A DNA stretch of 33,999 nt from a virus, in the IMG/VR virus record IMGVR_UViG_3300014050_000080, positions 1 to 33,999 of that record, one strand, 5' to 3'. A program made the translations under genes and the position numbers. The notes under the pieces are model-generated. The model saw only the letters and a program-made list of their open reading frames with translations. It ran no database searches and was not told the origin of the DNA. This document shows, one piece after another, positions 20,074-27,325 of the stretch (its first letter is position 1; the number at the start of each line of letters is the position of its first letter).

Positions 20074-20346
20074 TTACCCCTTTGCGTCATTGTCGGCGTT
20101 AGCAATGTGTTCTGCAATGTCGTCAGGGTCAGCCCCCGCACTAATCAGAACTTTGCGCCATAAGTTCATAGCACCCATTTTTTTATCCATTACGAAGAAT
20201 AACTTTTCCATAGACATTTCGTTCTTGTTCTTCCAGCCCTCAATGTCGGTGGCAAGCATTGTGATAAATAAGCCGAGTCCCATTTGTAGGAAATCAACTT
20301 CTTCTTCCGTAACTCTTATTTCTATTGTCCGTGTTTCATCAGCCAT
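20074..20346 (-). CDS. Hypothetical protein (90 aa)
   Basis: A beta strand (RTIEIRVTEEEVDFL) precedes long amphipathic helices (GLGLFITMLATDIEGW, KLFFVMDKKMGAMNLWRKVL) and an acidic end. Not recognised. First gene of the small operon 20346-19381, with promoter 20375-20403. Confidence 0.7.
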   Translation of the reverse strand: MADETRTIEIRVTEEEVDFLQMGLGLFITMLATDIEGWKNKNEMSMEKLFFVMDKKMGAMNLWRKVLISAGADPDDIAEHIANADNDAKG

Positions 20347-20374
20347 TTGGCTAATCCCCTTTCTGTCTAGTTAT

Positions 20375-20403
20375 AGAATAGCATACCCTTACTATTCTGT
20401 CAA
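20375..20403 (-). promoter_or_regulatory. Promoter for 20346 operon
   Basis: TTGACA, 17-bp spacer, TATTCT. The -35 overlaps the last codons and stop of the upstream gene. Confidence 0.8.
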
Positions 20404-20729
20404 GCCTCTGTATCAGGAAAAATGTGAGAGATTAGTAAGTAATCAAGTTGTTCCATTTCTTCGTAGAAACACAAGACCGCACACTCTTCACACTCTCTTT
20501 TGATTTTGCCCGCAAGTCGTTGAACAATACTGTTATAGACAAAGTTTGTAATTATGTCTGCCTTCTCCGCACTCTTTTGACACATTGGTATCCACCGAGT
20601 CTCTGAAGTAATTTTTACTTCATCACCTTCGGCAACATAGTTTGGTGAAGAAGGGTCATCACTCCATACTGGTTCGTATTGGTGTAACCCATTGGCAAAC
20701 AACTTCTTTACTGGCGTCTCTTCTGACAT
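20400..20729 (-). CDS. Hypothetical protein (109 aa)
   Basis: The sequence starts MSEETPVKKLFANGLHQYEP, has a beta-type GDEVKITSETRWIP, and a Cys-containing helical region (KRECEECAVLCFYEEMEQLD) with CxxC. Not recognised. Motif A lies 18 bases upstream of the ATG, between a terminator and the SD (GGAAGAGAG). Confidence 0.7.
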   Translation of the reverse strand: MSEETPVKKLFANGLHQYEPVWSDDPSSPNYVAEGDEVKITSETRWIPMCQKSAEKADIITNFVYNSIVQRLAGKIKRECEECAVLCFYEEMEQLDYLLISHIFPDTEA

Positions 20730-20746
20730 TTTCTCTCTTCCGCAGA

Positions 20747-20760
20747 TTTTTACTTTTTAC
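20747..20760 (-). repeat. Motif A copy
   Basis: GTAAAAAGTAAAAA followed by TCTGCGG, just after a terminator and before the 20729 gene; it occupies the place where a promoter would be expected. Confidence 0.87.
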
Positions 20761-20772
20761 TGAACTACTTGT

Positions 20773-20806
20773 GAGAAAACCCCCACCCGAAGGTGGGGGC
20801 TTCTCC
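20773..20806 (-). terminator. Intrinsic terminator after 20815 gene
   Basis: GAGAAGCCCCCACC, short TTCG-type loop, GGTGGGGGTTTTCTC on the minus strand. Confidence 0.9.
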
Positions 20807-20814
20807 CAATCAAA

Positions 20815-21225
20815 TTACTTGATTGTGTCCAAGCGTGTGAAGGAAGTTTCTTCTGTGAAACTCAATACGAGTTCAAGAAGTTCAGGATTTGCCTGAAGGA
20901 ACTTATCCTTCTTGAAGTTCTCACGGCTTTGTGAAGAAACCTTCACAACCGCAACGCCTTCAATAGTTCCCTGTTCAGCGATACCAATCCACTTATCGCC
21001 TACCTTCTTGTAACCAAGAAGTCCGTAGATTTCTGCCTGAAGAGCCTTGTATTCGGCTTCAATTACTGCCTTATCGTTCTTGTTCTTCTCGAACTTTGCG
21101 ATAAGTTCTCTTGCGTTTGTGTCGTCAAGTGCGACAACATTTTTTTCGTGAGCGACAACTGCTTCGCGTTGTTCTACAACAACCTTAGCAACCTTTCGCT
21201 CAACGCCCTTTGCCTTTGTAGACAT
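20815..21225 (-). CDS. Coiled-coil protein with recombinase-associated-like C-terminus
   Basis: In this 136-residue protein a long charged helix (ARELIAKFEKNKNDKAVIEA) is followed by a small domain: LLGYKKVGDKWIGIAEQGTI, VKVSSQSRENFKKDKFLQAN, PELLELVLSFTEETSFTRLD. The latter resembles the C-terminal extension of YqaJ-type phage nucleases and their stand-alone partners (VVVxxxSRxxFDxxxFxxxHPE). I see no nuclease active site. It could be a recombination accessory protein. It has its own promoter, a leader with GTAAGTG/CACTTAC hairpin, and a strong terminator. Confidence 0.6.
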   Translation of the reverse strand: MSTKAKGVERKVAKVVVEQREAVVAHEKNVVALDDTNARELIAKFEKNKNDKAVIEAEYKALQAEIYGLLGYKKVGDKWIGIAEQGTIEGVAVVKVSSQSRENFKKDKFLQANPELLELVLSFTEETSFTRLDTIK

Positions 21226-21270
21226 TGGTGTCCTTTCGTCTCTTAGGAGATTGAGATTTTCAATCTGCTG

Positions 21271-21304
21271 GTGAGTAGTAAGTGGGTTTCAATCACTTAC
21301 AAGA
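21271..21304 (-). promoter_or_regulatory. 5' leader hairpin of 21225 gene
   Basis: GTAAGTG pairs with CACTTAC (7 bp) close to the predicted transcription start. Confidence 0.6.
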
Positions 21305-21307
21305 ACA

Positions 21308-21336
21308 AAGATACACTACTGTTTATTCCCTGTCAA
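21308..21336 (-). promoter_or_regulatory. Promoter for 21225 gene
   Basis: TTGACA, 17-bp spacer, TATCTT. Confidence 0.8.
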
Positions 21337-21379
21337 GTTGAAATAGGGGATTGTTTTTGTGATTTAGATTACATTAGGA

Positions 21380-21541
21380 TTAGGGGAGAGGCTCTATCTC
21401 AATCTCGGTAGCCCTCGCTAGGTCGTGTCCGTATTCGGACTCCAACCACTCTAGGGCAACTGACTCCGCACCTCGCTGGGTTTCAGACTCCACCTCTGTT
21501 CCGAAGTGGGAAATGAAAGTGACCTTCCAACGCTTACTCAT
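21380..21541 (-). CDS. Hypothetical protein (53 aa)
   Basis: The sequence MSKRWKVTFISHFGTEVESE has a strand-helix layout ending ARATEIEIEPLP. ATG 21541 overlaps the upstream stop by 8 nt and has GGAG close by; the longer frame would overlap by 47. Not recognised. Confidence 0.68.
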   Translation of the reverse strand: MSKRWKVTFISHFGTEVESETQRGAESVALEWLESEYGHDLARATEIEIEPLP

Positions 21542-21761
21542 CTCCGACCACCTTTTCTGCAATCTCAACGAAGTCGTCACCCGCAGACCCCTGCCAATGC
21601 CACTCTCCGTCTTCGTAGGCTTCTACAACCAACGACCATTGGGTTTCGGACATAGTAGGTGCGCCATAGCCCTCTACTGTTTCTTTATCCCAATAGGCAA
21701 CAATAAGTTCGGTTTCATCTGTGTAAGCCTCTAACTGCGCTTTCAAGTCTTTTACTTTCAT
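21534..21761 (-). CDS. Hypothetical protein (75 aa)
   Basis: The sequence MKVKDLKAQLEAYTDETELI, VAYWDKETVEGYG, QWSLVVEAYEDGEW resembles small phage proteins with an N-terminal helix for a DxELxVxYWDKE-type core (like those at 29723). The function is unknown. Overlaps both neighbours by 4-8 nt. Confidence 0.72.
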   Translation of the reverse strand: MKVKDLKAQLEAYTDETELIVAYWDKETVEGYGAPTMSETQWSLVVEAYEDGEWHWQGSAGDDFVEIAEKVVGDE

Positions 21762-22003
21762 ACCAAAATCTCTCCCGTTTCTTCATCAACCTTAATAACT
21801 TTTTTCTTTGTTTTCTTCTTTGCAGGTTTTTGCTTTTTGCCAATAAAGTATCCAATAGTTCCAAAAATGACTGCGCTGAAAGTTTCAGGGCTCTTCGCCA
21901 ATCCACCAAGAAATGCTGAACCTAAATAAAACAAACCAAAGTAGACAAGCCAGCGAAGCCACTTCGGTTCAATCTTCTGCAACTTCTGAAAATGTTTTTT
22001 CAT
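21758..22003 (-). CDS. Small membrane protein with Lys-rich tail (81 aa)
   Basis: ATG 22003 (MKKHFQKLQKIEPKWLRWLV) overlaps the upstream stop as ATGA. Two hydrophobic segments (about residues 15-30 and 40-55, the second GTIGYFIGKK) are followed by a strongly basic KPAKKKTKKKVIK tail. Topology would put the tail inside. Not recognised. Confidence 0.7.
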   Translation of the reverse strand: MKKHFQKLQKIEPKWLRWLVYFGLFYLGSAFLGGLAKSPETFSAVIFGTIGYFIGKKQKPAKKKTKKKVIKVDEETGEILV

Positions 22004-22158
22004 GCTGCGACTTTTCCCCACGCTTGGGGTATGTGTCCGTGAGCCTCTCCGTTAGAAAAACCACATACTGACTGACCCGTTGTGTCCGTCCATACGCCAA
22101 AGTCAAGGTGGATAGCCCAGCCACAATCACGGCAGACCTTCATACTCTTATTCATCAT
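22000..22158 (-). CDS. Small Cys-rich protein (52 aa)
   Basis: The sequence MMNKSMKVCRDCGWAIHLDF contains CxxC and continues TTGQSVCGFSNGEAHGHIP, so a Cys3His-type zinc site is likely. SD GGAG lies six bases before ATG 22158; ATG 22155 is an alternative. Overlaps the preceding gene by 11 nt. Function unknown. Confidence 0.7.
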   Translation of the reverse strand: MMNKSMKVCRDCGWAIHLDFGVWTDTTGQSVCGFSNGEAHGHIPQAWGKVAA

Positions 22159-22363
22159 GCCCGTCTCCAAACATTGCAATCCAGCAATCAGGGTGTGTGC
22201 CTGAAATGAGTTGTTCACGCATTTCCTTATCTAGTTCAGGAAAAGCCTCTTGAACGAAAGCACCTGCCGTCCACTTTAGATAGCCCTCACCTGAAACAAC
22301 TACTGAACCTTGCTTACCGCAATGAAAACAAGTCTTGGTATTTACAATTACCGCAGTAGACAT
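22148..22363 (-). CDS. CxxC phage protein, GTHPxCW type (71 aa)
   Basis: The sequence has a CFHCGKQGSVVVSGEGYLKW start, then FVQEAFPELDKEMREQLISG and THPDCW. This resembles a common uncharacterised actinophage protein (CxxCG, WxxGxFxQxAFPE, LLSGTHPxCW) that probably binds zinc through CxxC and the distal His/Cys. First gene of the 22363-21380 operon, promoter 22391-22419, SD AGAAAGGG. Confidence 0.85.
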   Translation of the reverse strand: MSTAVIVNTKTCFHCGKQGSVVVSGEGYLKWTAGAFVQEAFPELDKEMREQLISGTHPDCWIAMFGDGHDE

Positions 22364-22390
22364 ACTTTCCCTTTCTCTTTAGTTATTTAC

Positions 22391-22419
22391 ATCTTAGCAT
22401 TATCAAATTGTTTTGTCAA
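22391..22419 (-). promoter_or_regulatory. Promoter for 22363 operon
   Basis: TTGACA, 17-bp spacer, TAAGAT. Confidence 0.8.
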
Positions 22420-22422
22420 GTA

Positions 22423-22935
22423 TTAGAAGTGAAAGTCCACAGGCACTAGGAATTGCTTTGTTGGATTTTCTTCAGCCCGCTTCTTGAAATACTCCAAGTT
22501 AGCCGTGTGTTCCTTTAGGTCGTAGACACCCGTATCTGAAGTCCAATCATTGAGCAACAACTTTCCTAGTCGTTGAATTGACCAGACACCATGAACATCT
22601 TTGTAATCAAACTCGTAAGGATTGTAAGTTTTTACTTTTTCCTCTAACGAAAGTTTCTCCGCACTTACCTGTTCAAGATAATGTCGCATTGTCTGAATAC
22701 GATTGCCAAGAAAGTGTTCAACCATGTCGTCCGCAAGTTGTTTATTCTCTGCGTAGCCAAGAACATTTCTTGTCTCTTCCCAGCCCTCGAACAAGCCATC
22801 CCAACGCCCGCCGATTTCATGCCAATCAGACCACGCAGGGTAAGCCTCTTCCGCATAGGTGATAGCACCTTTAACTTGGTCGAGTGCGTCTTCAGCATCC
22901 TCTGCCTCTACCAACATAATCTGACAAGTGTGCAT
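22423..22935 (-). CDS. Hypothetical protein with SDWHEIGGRWDG motif (170 aa)
   Basis: An N-terminal ferredoxin-like pattern (CQIMLVEAEDAEDALDQVKG) leads to the motif YPAWSDWHEIGGRWDGLFEG, seen in a family of uncharacterised phage proteins. A helical region and a C-terminal LVPVDFHF follow. The start ATG 22935 directly follows motif A (SD GAAAGG is 12 bases away, across the motif). A second motif A copy lies inside the gene (22629-22642), encoding KVKTY. Confidence 0.75.
   Translation of the reverse strand: MHTCQIMLVEAEDAEDALDQVKGAITYAEEAYPAWSDWHEIGGRWDGLFEGWEETRNVLGYAENKQLADDMVEHFLGNRIQTMRHYLEQVSAEKLSLEEKVKTYNPYEFDYKDVHGVWSIQRLGKLLLNDWTSDTGVYDLKEHTANLEYFKKRAEENPTKQFLVPVDFHF
22629..22642 (-). 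repeat. Motif A copy inside a gene
   Basis: GGAAAAAGTAAAAA followed by CTTAC, in frame as EEKVKTY. Confidence 0.75.
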
Positions 22936-22948
22936 TTTTACTTTTTAC
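22935..22948 (-). repeat. Motif A copy at a start codon
   Basis: GTAAAAAGTAAAAA followed by TG: the last A is the first base of ATG 22935. Confidence 0.88.
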
Positions 22949-22971
22949 CTTTCTCTACTTTGGTTAGAAGT

Positions 22972-23000
22972 ATTATTACATAAACTTACGAAATTGTCAA
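22972..23000 (-). promoter_or_regulatory. Promoter for 22935 gene
   Basis: TTGACA with AATAAT (17 bp) or TAATAA (16 bp); the -35 overlaps the end of the upstream gene. Confidence 0.7.
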
Positions 23001-23423
23001 GTTCTCTAGGGTTTCGATATTCATACTCTCTTCACGAACATAAGCACTCGCAACCATAATCGCCTCGCCTATCGTGTGTTCAACACAATCAAGGTGTTCC
23101 CCATAGGCATACAAGTCAAACCAGTTGTTCATGTCGTATTCAAGTTCAGTAGCATTACGAAGGTCTAAATCATTTGTAATACCAGCGTCAAAGAAATCAG
23201 TAGTTGAACGAAGTATTTGGTCTTTATAGATTGCCCGCAAATCTCCATCCGAATAAATCTTTACTGCAATTTGTTTGTAGGAAACTGTGGCGATAGCACC
23301 TAAGCCTTGATAGAACATAGCGTCTTGCTGATTGTCTAGGTCAGGCTCGAAAGATAAGTGCCACTCTATGTCCGCACCTTCCAACCAATTTTCAAGTGCG
23401 AAACTAACTTCCTTTATCGTCAT
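22986..23423 (-). CDS. Hypothetical protein (145 aa)
   Basis: The sequence has MTIKEVSFALENWLEGADIE, YKQIAVKIYSDGDLRAIYKD, then helices and HLDCVEHTIGEAIMVASAYV. It is acidic and alpha/beta, with no recognised family. SD AGGAAAAT. The three-way-junction element lies 42 bases upstream of its start and may regulate it. Confidence 0.7.
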   Translation of the reverse strand: MTIKEVSFALENWLEGADIEWHLSFEPDLDNQQDAMFYQGLGAIATVSYKQIAVKIYSDGDLRAIYKDQILRSTTDFFDAGITNDLDLRNATELEYDMNNWFDLYAYGEHLDCVEHTIGEAIMVASAYVREESMNIETLENLTIS

Positions 23424-23464
23424 TTTATTTTCCTGTCATTTGTCGTTTTGTATTTGTCCTAGAA

Positions 23465-23578
23465 GGTGAAGCACCGAGAAAAGGTAAGGTGCTTCACCCA
23501 CTTAGGGGTCTTGGTTCGTAGGTTCAGTTGTGGTGGAACTGAATTGCGTTTGGAAGGACGCACCACACGAACCAAGAC
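23465..23578 (-). promoter_or_regulatory. Hairpin plus three-way-junction RNA element
   Basis: Within the 168-base gap between two minus-strand genes: a perfect 11-bp hairpin (GGTGAAGCACC/GGTGCTTCACC, 23465-23498) and a three-way junction. Closing stem GTCTTGGTTCGT/ACGAACCAAGAC has 12 perfect pairs (23508-23519 with 23567-23578). Inside are TTCAGTT/AACTGAA (23523-23529 with 23537-23543) and TGCGT/ACGCA (23545-23549 with 23558-23562). No promoter is evident, so it may be a cis element, processing site or 3' structure of the VWA mRNA. Confidence 0.65.
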
Positions 23579-23591
23579 TTCTTTTAGAACA

Positions 23592-25376
23592 TTAGGCAAC
23601 CGCCCTCTGTCCAACTTTCGTTAGAACCTTAGCGCAAGCCTTGCCAATAACTTCGGCATACTCGGCAGGGTTTCCTGTTTCCTTGATAACTTCGGCATAG
23701 CCATTTCCTATGTCCACCGCATTGTAGCCATTGTCAAAGGGTAGCCACAAGATTGCCACGCCAGCCTTTTTACATTGTTCAACCGCATAGCGAGCGAACT
23801 TGGTTTCTTCGCTTGTGTATTGTCCATCCGAGACGATTACAAGCAATCGTGCGCCAGTTCCGTGTAGAAGGTTGAGTGCGCCATCCAAAGCCTTGAAAGC
23901 CTTCTCGAACTTTTCAGTTCCGTCCGAAGCAGTATAAACATTTACCTGTTCTAACTTCTGCCCCGCTTTGAGAGTTGGGAACACATCATTTCCGTAATAG
24001 ACCATAGCGCAACGACCCTGAATACGATTGACCGCATTAGCCATAACCCACGCAGTTGTCGCCATTGGGTTCATAGCACTTCCCATTGAACCTGAAATGT
24101 CCACCATAATTCCAACATTGAGTGTTGGGTTCTCTGTCATTTTGCGAACTGTTCTACGGAAAGGTTCTGCCTTAGCCATAACACCTCTTGAACGAAGTGC
24201 CTCTCGCTGAAGGATTGCTCTACTGCGTAGGCGACCCGGCGGAGTTTCGCTAACAAGTTCTGTAACATCTCGCTCACGATACTTAGCCTTCTCTAACCAG
24301 TTGCCAATCTTTACTGAAGCAATCTTTTCTTCAGTTGTTGCAGGGCGTTGCTCACGAAGTCGTGACGCAGACTTAGTGCCACCCGGCCCCGAAGTCTTTT
24401 GGAAAACATCATTAGCAACATCTTTGTTTTCCATACGCTCTTTTGCTTCGTTTGCTTTTGCGTTTGCTTGCTCTTTGTATTCTTCAGATTGCTCTGCGTC
24501 AGCAAGTTCGTCAAAGTTATTTACCGCAACATCTGCGATTGCTTCGCCAAGTGCGTCCTTGATTGCGTCAGCCAATTCCTTTGGCATTGGGAAACAACCC
24601 TTACCCATTGGCTTATCGTCTCCACGCTCTTTAGCAAGTTCACGAACAATCTTCGCCCACTCTTTTGCGATTGGATAAACTTCAGTTAGGTCAGAGTGAT
24701 TATCGTGTTGTTGGAAATCGTATGCAAGCGAGCGCAACTTAGCAACAACTTCAAGACCTAAGTTGTCTTCAATCAGGTCTGTAAGTTTGATAACTTCATC
24801 TGCTTCCAAGATACCTGCGTCCACTCTTGCGTGAGCAAGACCAACAAGATTAGTTAGTGATTGTGTTTGGGTATTTGTTTCAAGACCTTCCTCTGTATCA
24901 GCGAGAACAATCTCCATAGCGCAAGCACGAAGGAAAGGTCGTGCGTCAGGCATAGCCTTCAATCCCTGATACTCAATGCGAGTCTCTTCTAACAAGTTGA
25001 GTGCTTCGTATTCATCTCGCTCTAGTTCGGCGTATGCCTTTGGCATAGACCACTTAGAGAAGCGAGCGTGAAATGCTTCGTGCATAATCGCACCAGTTGC
25101 TTTTGGAAACTCGAACTGTGCAGAAGTTTTGCGTAGGTCGCCAATAGTTTCAGGACTTACTCCCGCACCGAAAGCAACTTCAACATTTACTTCAATCTCC
25201 GCAGTTGCAGGTGTGTAGCAGGCAGGTGCCGGACCACCAGCACCCGGACCAACATAAGCAACCAAGTCGTCACGCAAAGCCCAACGATTTGCGAGAACAC
25301 CAATGTCACGACCTACTCCCAACCATTGTGGGTCTGTTGCCTGAACTTTGGTTTCGCCTGTCTTTAGGTGAGCCAA
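23592..25376 (-). CDS. Zincin-VWA protein (CobT-like partner of MoxR ATPase)
   Basis: This protein of about 594 residues has an N-terminal metallopeptidase-like motif AIMHEAFHARFSKW (HExxH at about residues 99-103) with NLLEETRIE about 30 residues later as a likely third metal ligand. A long acidic/helical middle follows, then a C-terminal VWA domain with MIDAS motif VDISGSMGS (DxSxS) and VIVSDGQYTSEE. It resembles CobT/ViaA-type proteins that work with a MoxR/CobS AAA+ ATPase, which is encoded directly upstream (25543-26595). TTG 25376 is preferred for its AAGGAG SD; ATG 25409 lacks an SD and lies only about 10 bases from the predicted transcription start. Confidence 0.85.
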   Translation of the reverse strand: MAHLKTGETKVQATDPQWLGVGRDIGVLANRWALRDDLVAYVGPGAGGPAPACYTPATAEIEVNVEVAFGAGVSPETIGDLRKTSAQFEFPKATGAIMHEAFHARFSKWSMPKAYAELERDEYEALNLLEETRIEYQGLKAMPDARPFLRACAMEIVLADTEEGLETNTQTQSLTNLVGLAHARVDAGILEADEVIKLTDLIEDNLGLEVVAKLRSLAYDFQQHDNHSDLTEVYPIAKEWAKIVRELAKERGDDKPMGKGCFPMPKELADAIKDALGEAIADVAVNNFDELADAEQSEEYKEQANAKANEAKERMENKDVANDVFQKTSGPGGTKSASRLREQRPATTEEKIASVKIGNWLEKAKYRERDVTELVSETPPGRLRSRAILQREALRSRGVMAKAEPFRRTVRKMTENPTLNVGIMVDISGSMGSAMNPMATTAWVMANAVNRIQGRCAMVYYGNDVFPTLKAGQKLEQVNVYTASDGTEKFEKAFKALDGALNLLHGTGARLLVIVSDGQYTSEETKFARYAVEQCKKAGVAILWLPFDNGYNAVDIGNGYAEVIKETGNPAEYAEVIGKACAKVLTKVGQRAVA

Positions 25377-25425
25377 TTTTTTCTCCTTTTCTCCGAAGTT
25401 GGCTTCCATACCAACTTACATAGTA

Positions 25426-25454
25426 AGTCTATACTACTATCCCTATTCTGTCAA
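25426..25454 (-). promoter_or_regulatory. Promoter for VWA gene
   Basis: TTGACA, 17-bp spacer, TAGACT. Confidence 0.78.
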
Positions 25455-25470
25455 GTTATGAGGTGGGAAG

Positions 25471-25515
25471 GGGCAGAGTTGGAAAAACCACTAACCAATC
25501 TCTGCCCACTCCCCG
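25471..25515 (-). terminator. Hairpin after MoxR-type gene
   Basis: GGGCAGAG..TTGG pairs with CCAA..CTCTGCCC (12 bp with one bulge) around an A/C-rich loop. No strong T-run follows, so it may be a processing or pausing hairpin. Confidence 0.6.
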
Positions 25516-25542
25516 ATTGCCTAATCTAAGGAAGGGATTTAC

Positions 25543-26595
25543 TTAGATTTTGGCGGGCTTGTATTCTGCCCCGAAGGTTCGGGAGAGAACATCAGCCACA
25601 GTTGGTCTATCGCTTTCAGGTGCGCTCGCAATCAAGTTTGCGATTGCGAACTCTGTTCCGAAAGTTGTTGCTATGTCACGGAAACCTAGAAGTTCACGCA
25701 TTTGTGGACACCAAGAAGTTTCGTTAGACAACATCTTGCGATAGAGATTTTGTGAGGCAGTAACAATCATGGCTGGAACGCCAAGTTTCTTAGCCAAGTT
25801 CCAATCAGTTGTCATTTCAACTTGAAGCAAGAAGCGAGATAACAATGCTTCACTAAGACGAACGCCGGGAGCGTTAGGGTTAGTTGCTGATACTACGAAG
25901 AAGTTAGGGTGAGCCTTTACAGTTCCTCTTTCAGGGTTCGCAGTTACTACTACTTCTCTGCGTCCATCCATAGCACCATAAATAACTGAAAGAACCTTTG
26001 TGTCAATCAGACCAATTTCGTCAATGAAATAGACCCAACCATTTTCCATAGCCTTGATAAGACCGCCATCCACCCACTCAAAGTTTCCGCTTGGAGTTTG
26101 GACATAACCACCAACCAAGTCGGCAACTTCAATGTCACCATTACCAAGAAGAGTGATAACTTCCTCACCGAAAGAGGCTTCAACTAGCGCAGTTTTACCT
26201 GTGCCGGGTGCGCCATAAAGCATTGGGAATAGCGGAGAACCTTCACCTGAAACAACAGATTTTATTGTTGCTTCTCTTGCGTTGCGAAGTGTCATAACAT
26301 CTTGATGTTCTCCCCAAAGGCGAGCAACATACTTAGCACCATTAGGACGAAGGTATTCGTCCGAACCGCCAAGTCCTTCAATCTTTGTCATAACAACCTT
26401 CTTGCGTGGGGCTCTTGCGTCACCAACTGCTCTTTCAACATAGCGACCTTGTGGCTGAACACTAGCGTTTAGTGTTAGACCAGCATTTTCATTTACTCCT
26501 TGCGAAGCAACATCTATAATCATTTCCCAAAGTGTCGGAGACAAGTTAGGACTTAGGTGAGCATAACGCTCTTTCATTGTTGTCATTGTTGTCAT
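25543..26595 (-). CDS. MoxR/CobS-type AAA+ ATPase
   Basis: In this 350-residue protein the Walker A motif is GAPGTGKTAL (about 128-137), Walker B VYFIDEIG (188-195), sensor 1 in FFVVSATNPNAPG, and LLSRFLL carries the arginine finger. The EVADLVGGYVQTPSG segment is typical of AAA_5/MoxR proteins. These ATPases remodel partners through VWA proteins, and the neighbouring gene encodes one with a HExxH domain. It lacks an obvious lid extension beyond about residue 340. The start could be any of three ATGs (26595, 26586, 26577). Confidence 0.9.
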   Translation of the reverse strand: MTTMTTMKERYAHLSPNLSPTLWEMIIDVASQGVNENAGLTLNASVQPQGRYVERAVGDARAPRKKVVMTKIEGLGGSDEYLRPNGAKYVARLWGEHQDVMTLRNAREATIKSVVSGEGSPLFPMLYGAPGTGKTALVEASFGEEVITLLGNGDIEVADLVGGYVQTPSGNFEWVDGGLIKAMENGWVYFIDEIGLIDTKVLSVIYGAMDGRREVVVTANPERGTVKAHPNFFVVSATNPNAPGVRLSEALLSRFLLQVEMTTDWNLAKKLGVPAMIVTASQNLYRKMLSNETSWCPQMRELLGFRDIATTFGTEFAIANLIASAPESDRPTVADVLSRTFGAEYKPAKI

Positions 26596-26607
26596 TTGGT
26601 ATCCCTA

Positions 26608-27063
26608 TTACACTAGACTTGGAAAGTCTAGAGCCTTTCTCGAAATGTGGACTCGATACAACATTTTGTTAGGTGTCTTTCCTGCGAGTATGTCGTCTGC
26701 GTCAAAGCGAGACATTTCAATCAGGATAGGCTTCTTTTCCAAAGTCCAGCCCTGCGCTAGAACATTGTCAAAGTAAGAAGTAGCGTGGCGCATACGAAGT
26801 TCAGCGAAACCTTCTTTTTCTGTATCTGAAATTGTTTTGCCATTTTCTACAAGTTCGTTCAATTCTGCTGAACGAAGTGGAGAAACCTGCCATTGTTTCT
26901 TTGGTGTATGAGGTGTTACGATACGGCGAACGAAACCCATTGGGGCAAGTCGTCCAGTATTTGAATAAGCGTCAGGTGTAATAAGGATTTGCATAACCTG
27001 CCCCGGCTTGCGGAACTCGGCATACACGCCAATACCCTGAACTGGCTTTTCTTTTGTAAGCAT
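26608..27063 (-). CDS. Hypothetical protein (151 aa)
   Basis: The sequence has MLTKEKPVQGIGVYAEFRKP, PMGFVRRIVTPHTPKKQWQV and a C-terminal YRVHISRKALDFPSLV. Beta-rich and basic; not recognised. It lies 12 bases upstream of the MoxR ATPase, so it is probably co-transcribed and may be a third component or substrate adaptor. SD AGAAGGG; promoter 27105-27133. Confidence 0.72.
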   Translation of the reverse strand: MLTKEKPVQGIGVYAEFRKPGQVMQILITPDAYSNTGRLAPMGFVRRIVTPHTPKKQWQVSPLRSAELNELVENGKTISDTEKEGFAELRMRHATSYFDNVLAQGWTLEKKPILIEMSRFDADDILAGKTPNKMLYRVHISRKALDFPSLV

Positions 27064-27104
27064 TTGTTTCCCTTCTGTTTGGTTTTTTCTGACTTACAAG
27101 AACT

Positions 27105-27133
27105 AATTTACACGACTATTCTTCTTTTGTCAA
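27105..27133 (-). promoter_or_regulatory. Promoter for MoxR operon, overlapping a gene end
   Basis: TTGACA, 17-bp spacer, TAAATT. The -35 lies within the last codons (FDLTKEE) of 27116-27325. Confidence 0.75.
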
Positions 27134-27325
27134 ATCGAAACTTTCCGTGTCGTCAGGCGTGGATTTATACCTATCGGCAATCTCCATAGCGAGCGTGGCT
27201 CGCTCGTTGTCAGAGGCGTTCTCAATCTCTGTCCACTCGGACTCCAAGAAAGTTGAAGTTTCAACTAAAACAATCCCATCCGCATCCCCATAGTTTCCAT
27301 CCATAGCAAAGTATGAAACTGACAT
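27116..27325 (-). CDS. Hypothetical acidic protein (69 aa)
   Basis: The sequence MSVSYFAMDGNYGDADGIVL leads into strands and a helix SDNERATLAMEIADRY. It is strongly acidic and not recognised. The ATG abuts the YubB-like gene's stop, so the two are coupled. Confidence 0.7.
   Translation of the reverse strand: MSVSYFAMDGNYGDADGIVLVETSTFLESEWTEIENASDNERATLAMEIADRYKSTPDDTESFDLTKEE

Noticed and set aside
21822-21840. Motif A-like TTTTTGCTTTTTGC
   Set aside because: It differs at the central AC and encodes a Lys-rich tail (GKKQKPAKKK); low-complexity coding sequence explains it.
24301-24689. Plus-strand frames of 96-125 codons within the VWA gene
   Set aside because: Antisense shadows of the coding sequence, Ser/Phe-rich and without initiation signals.
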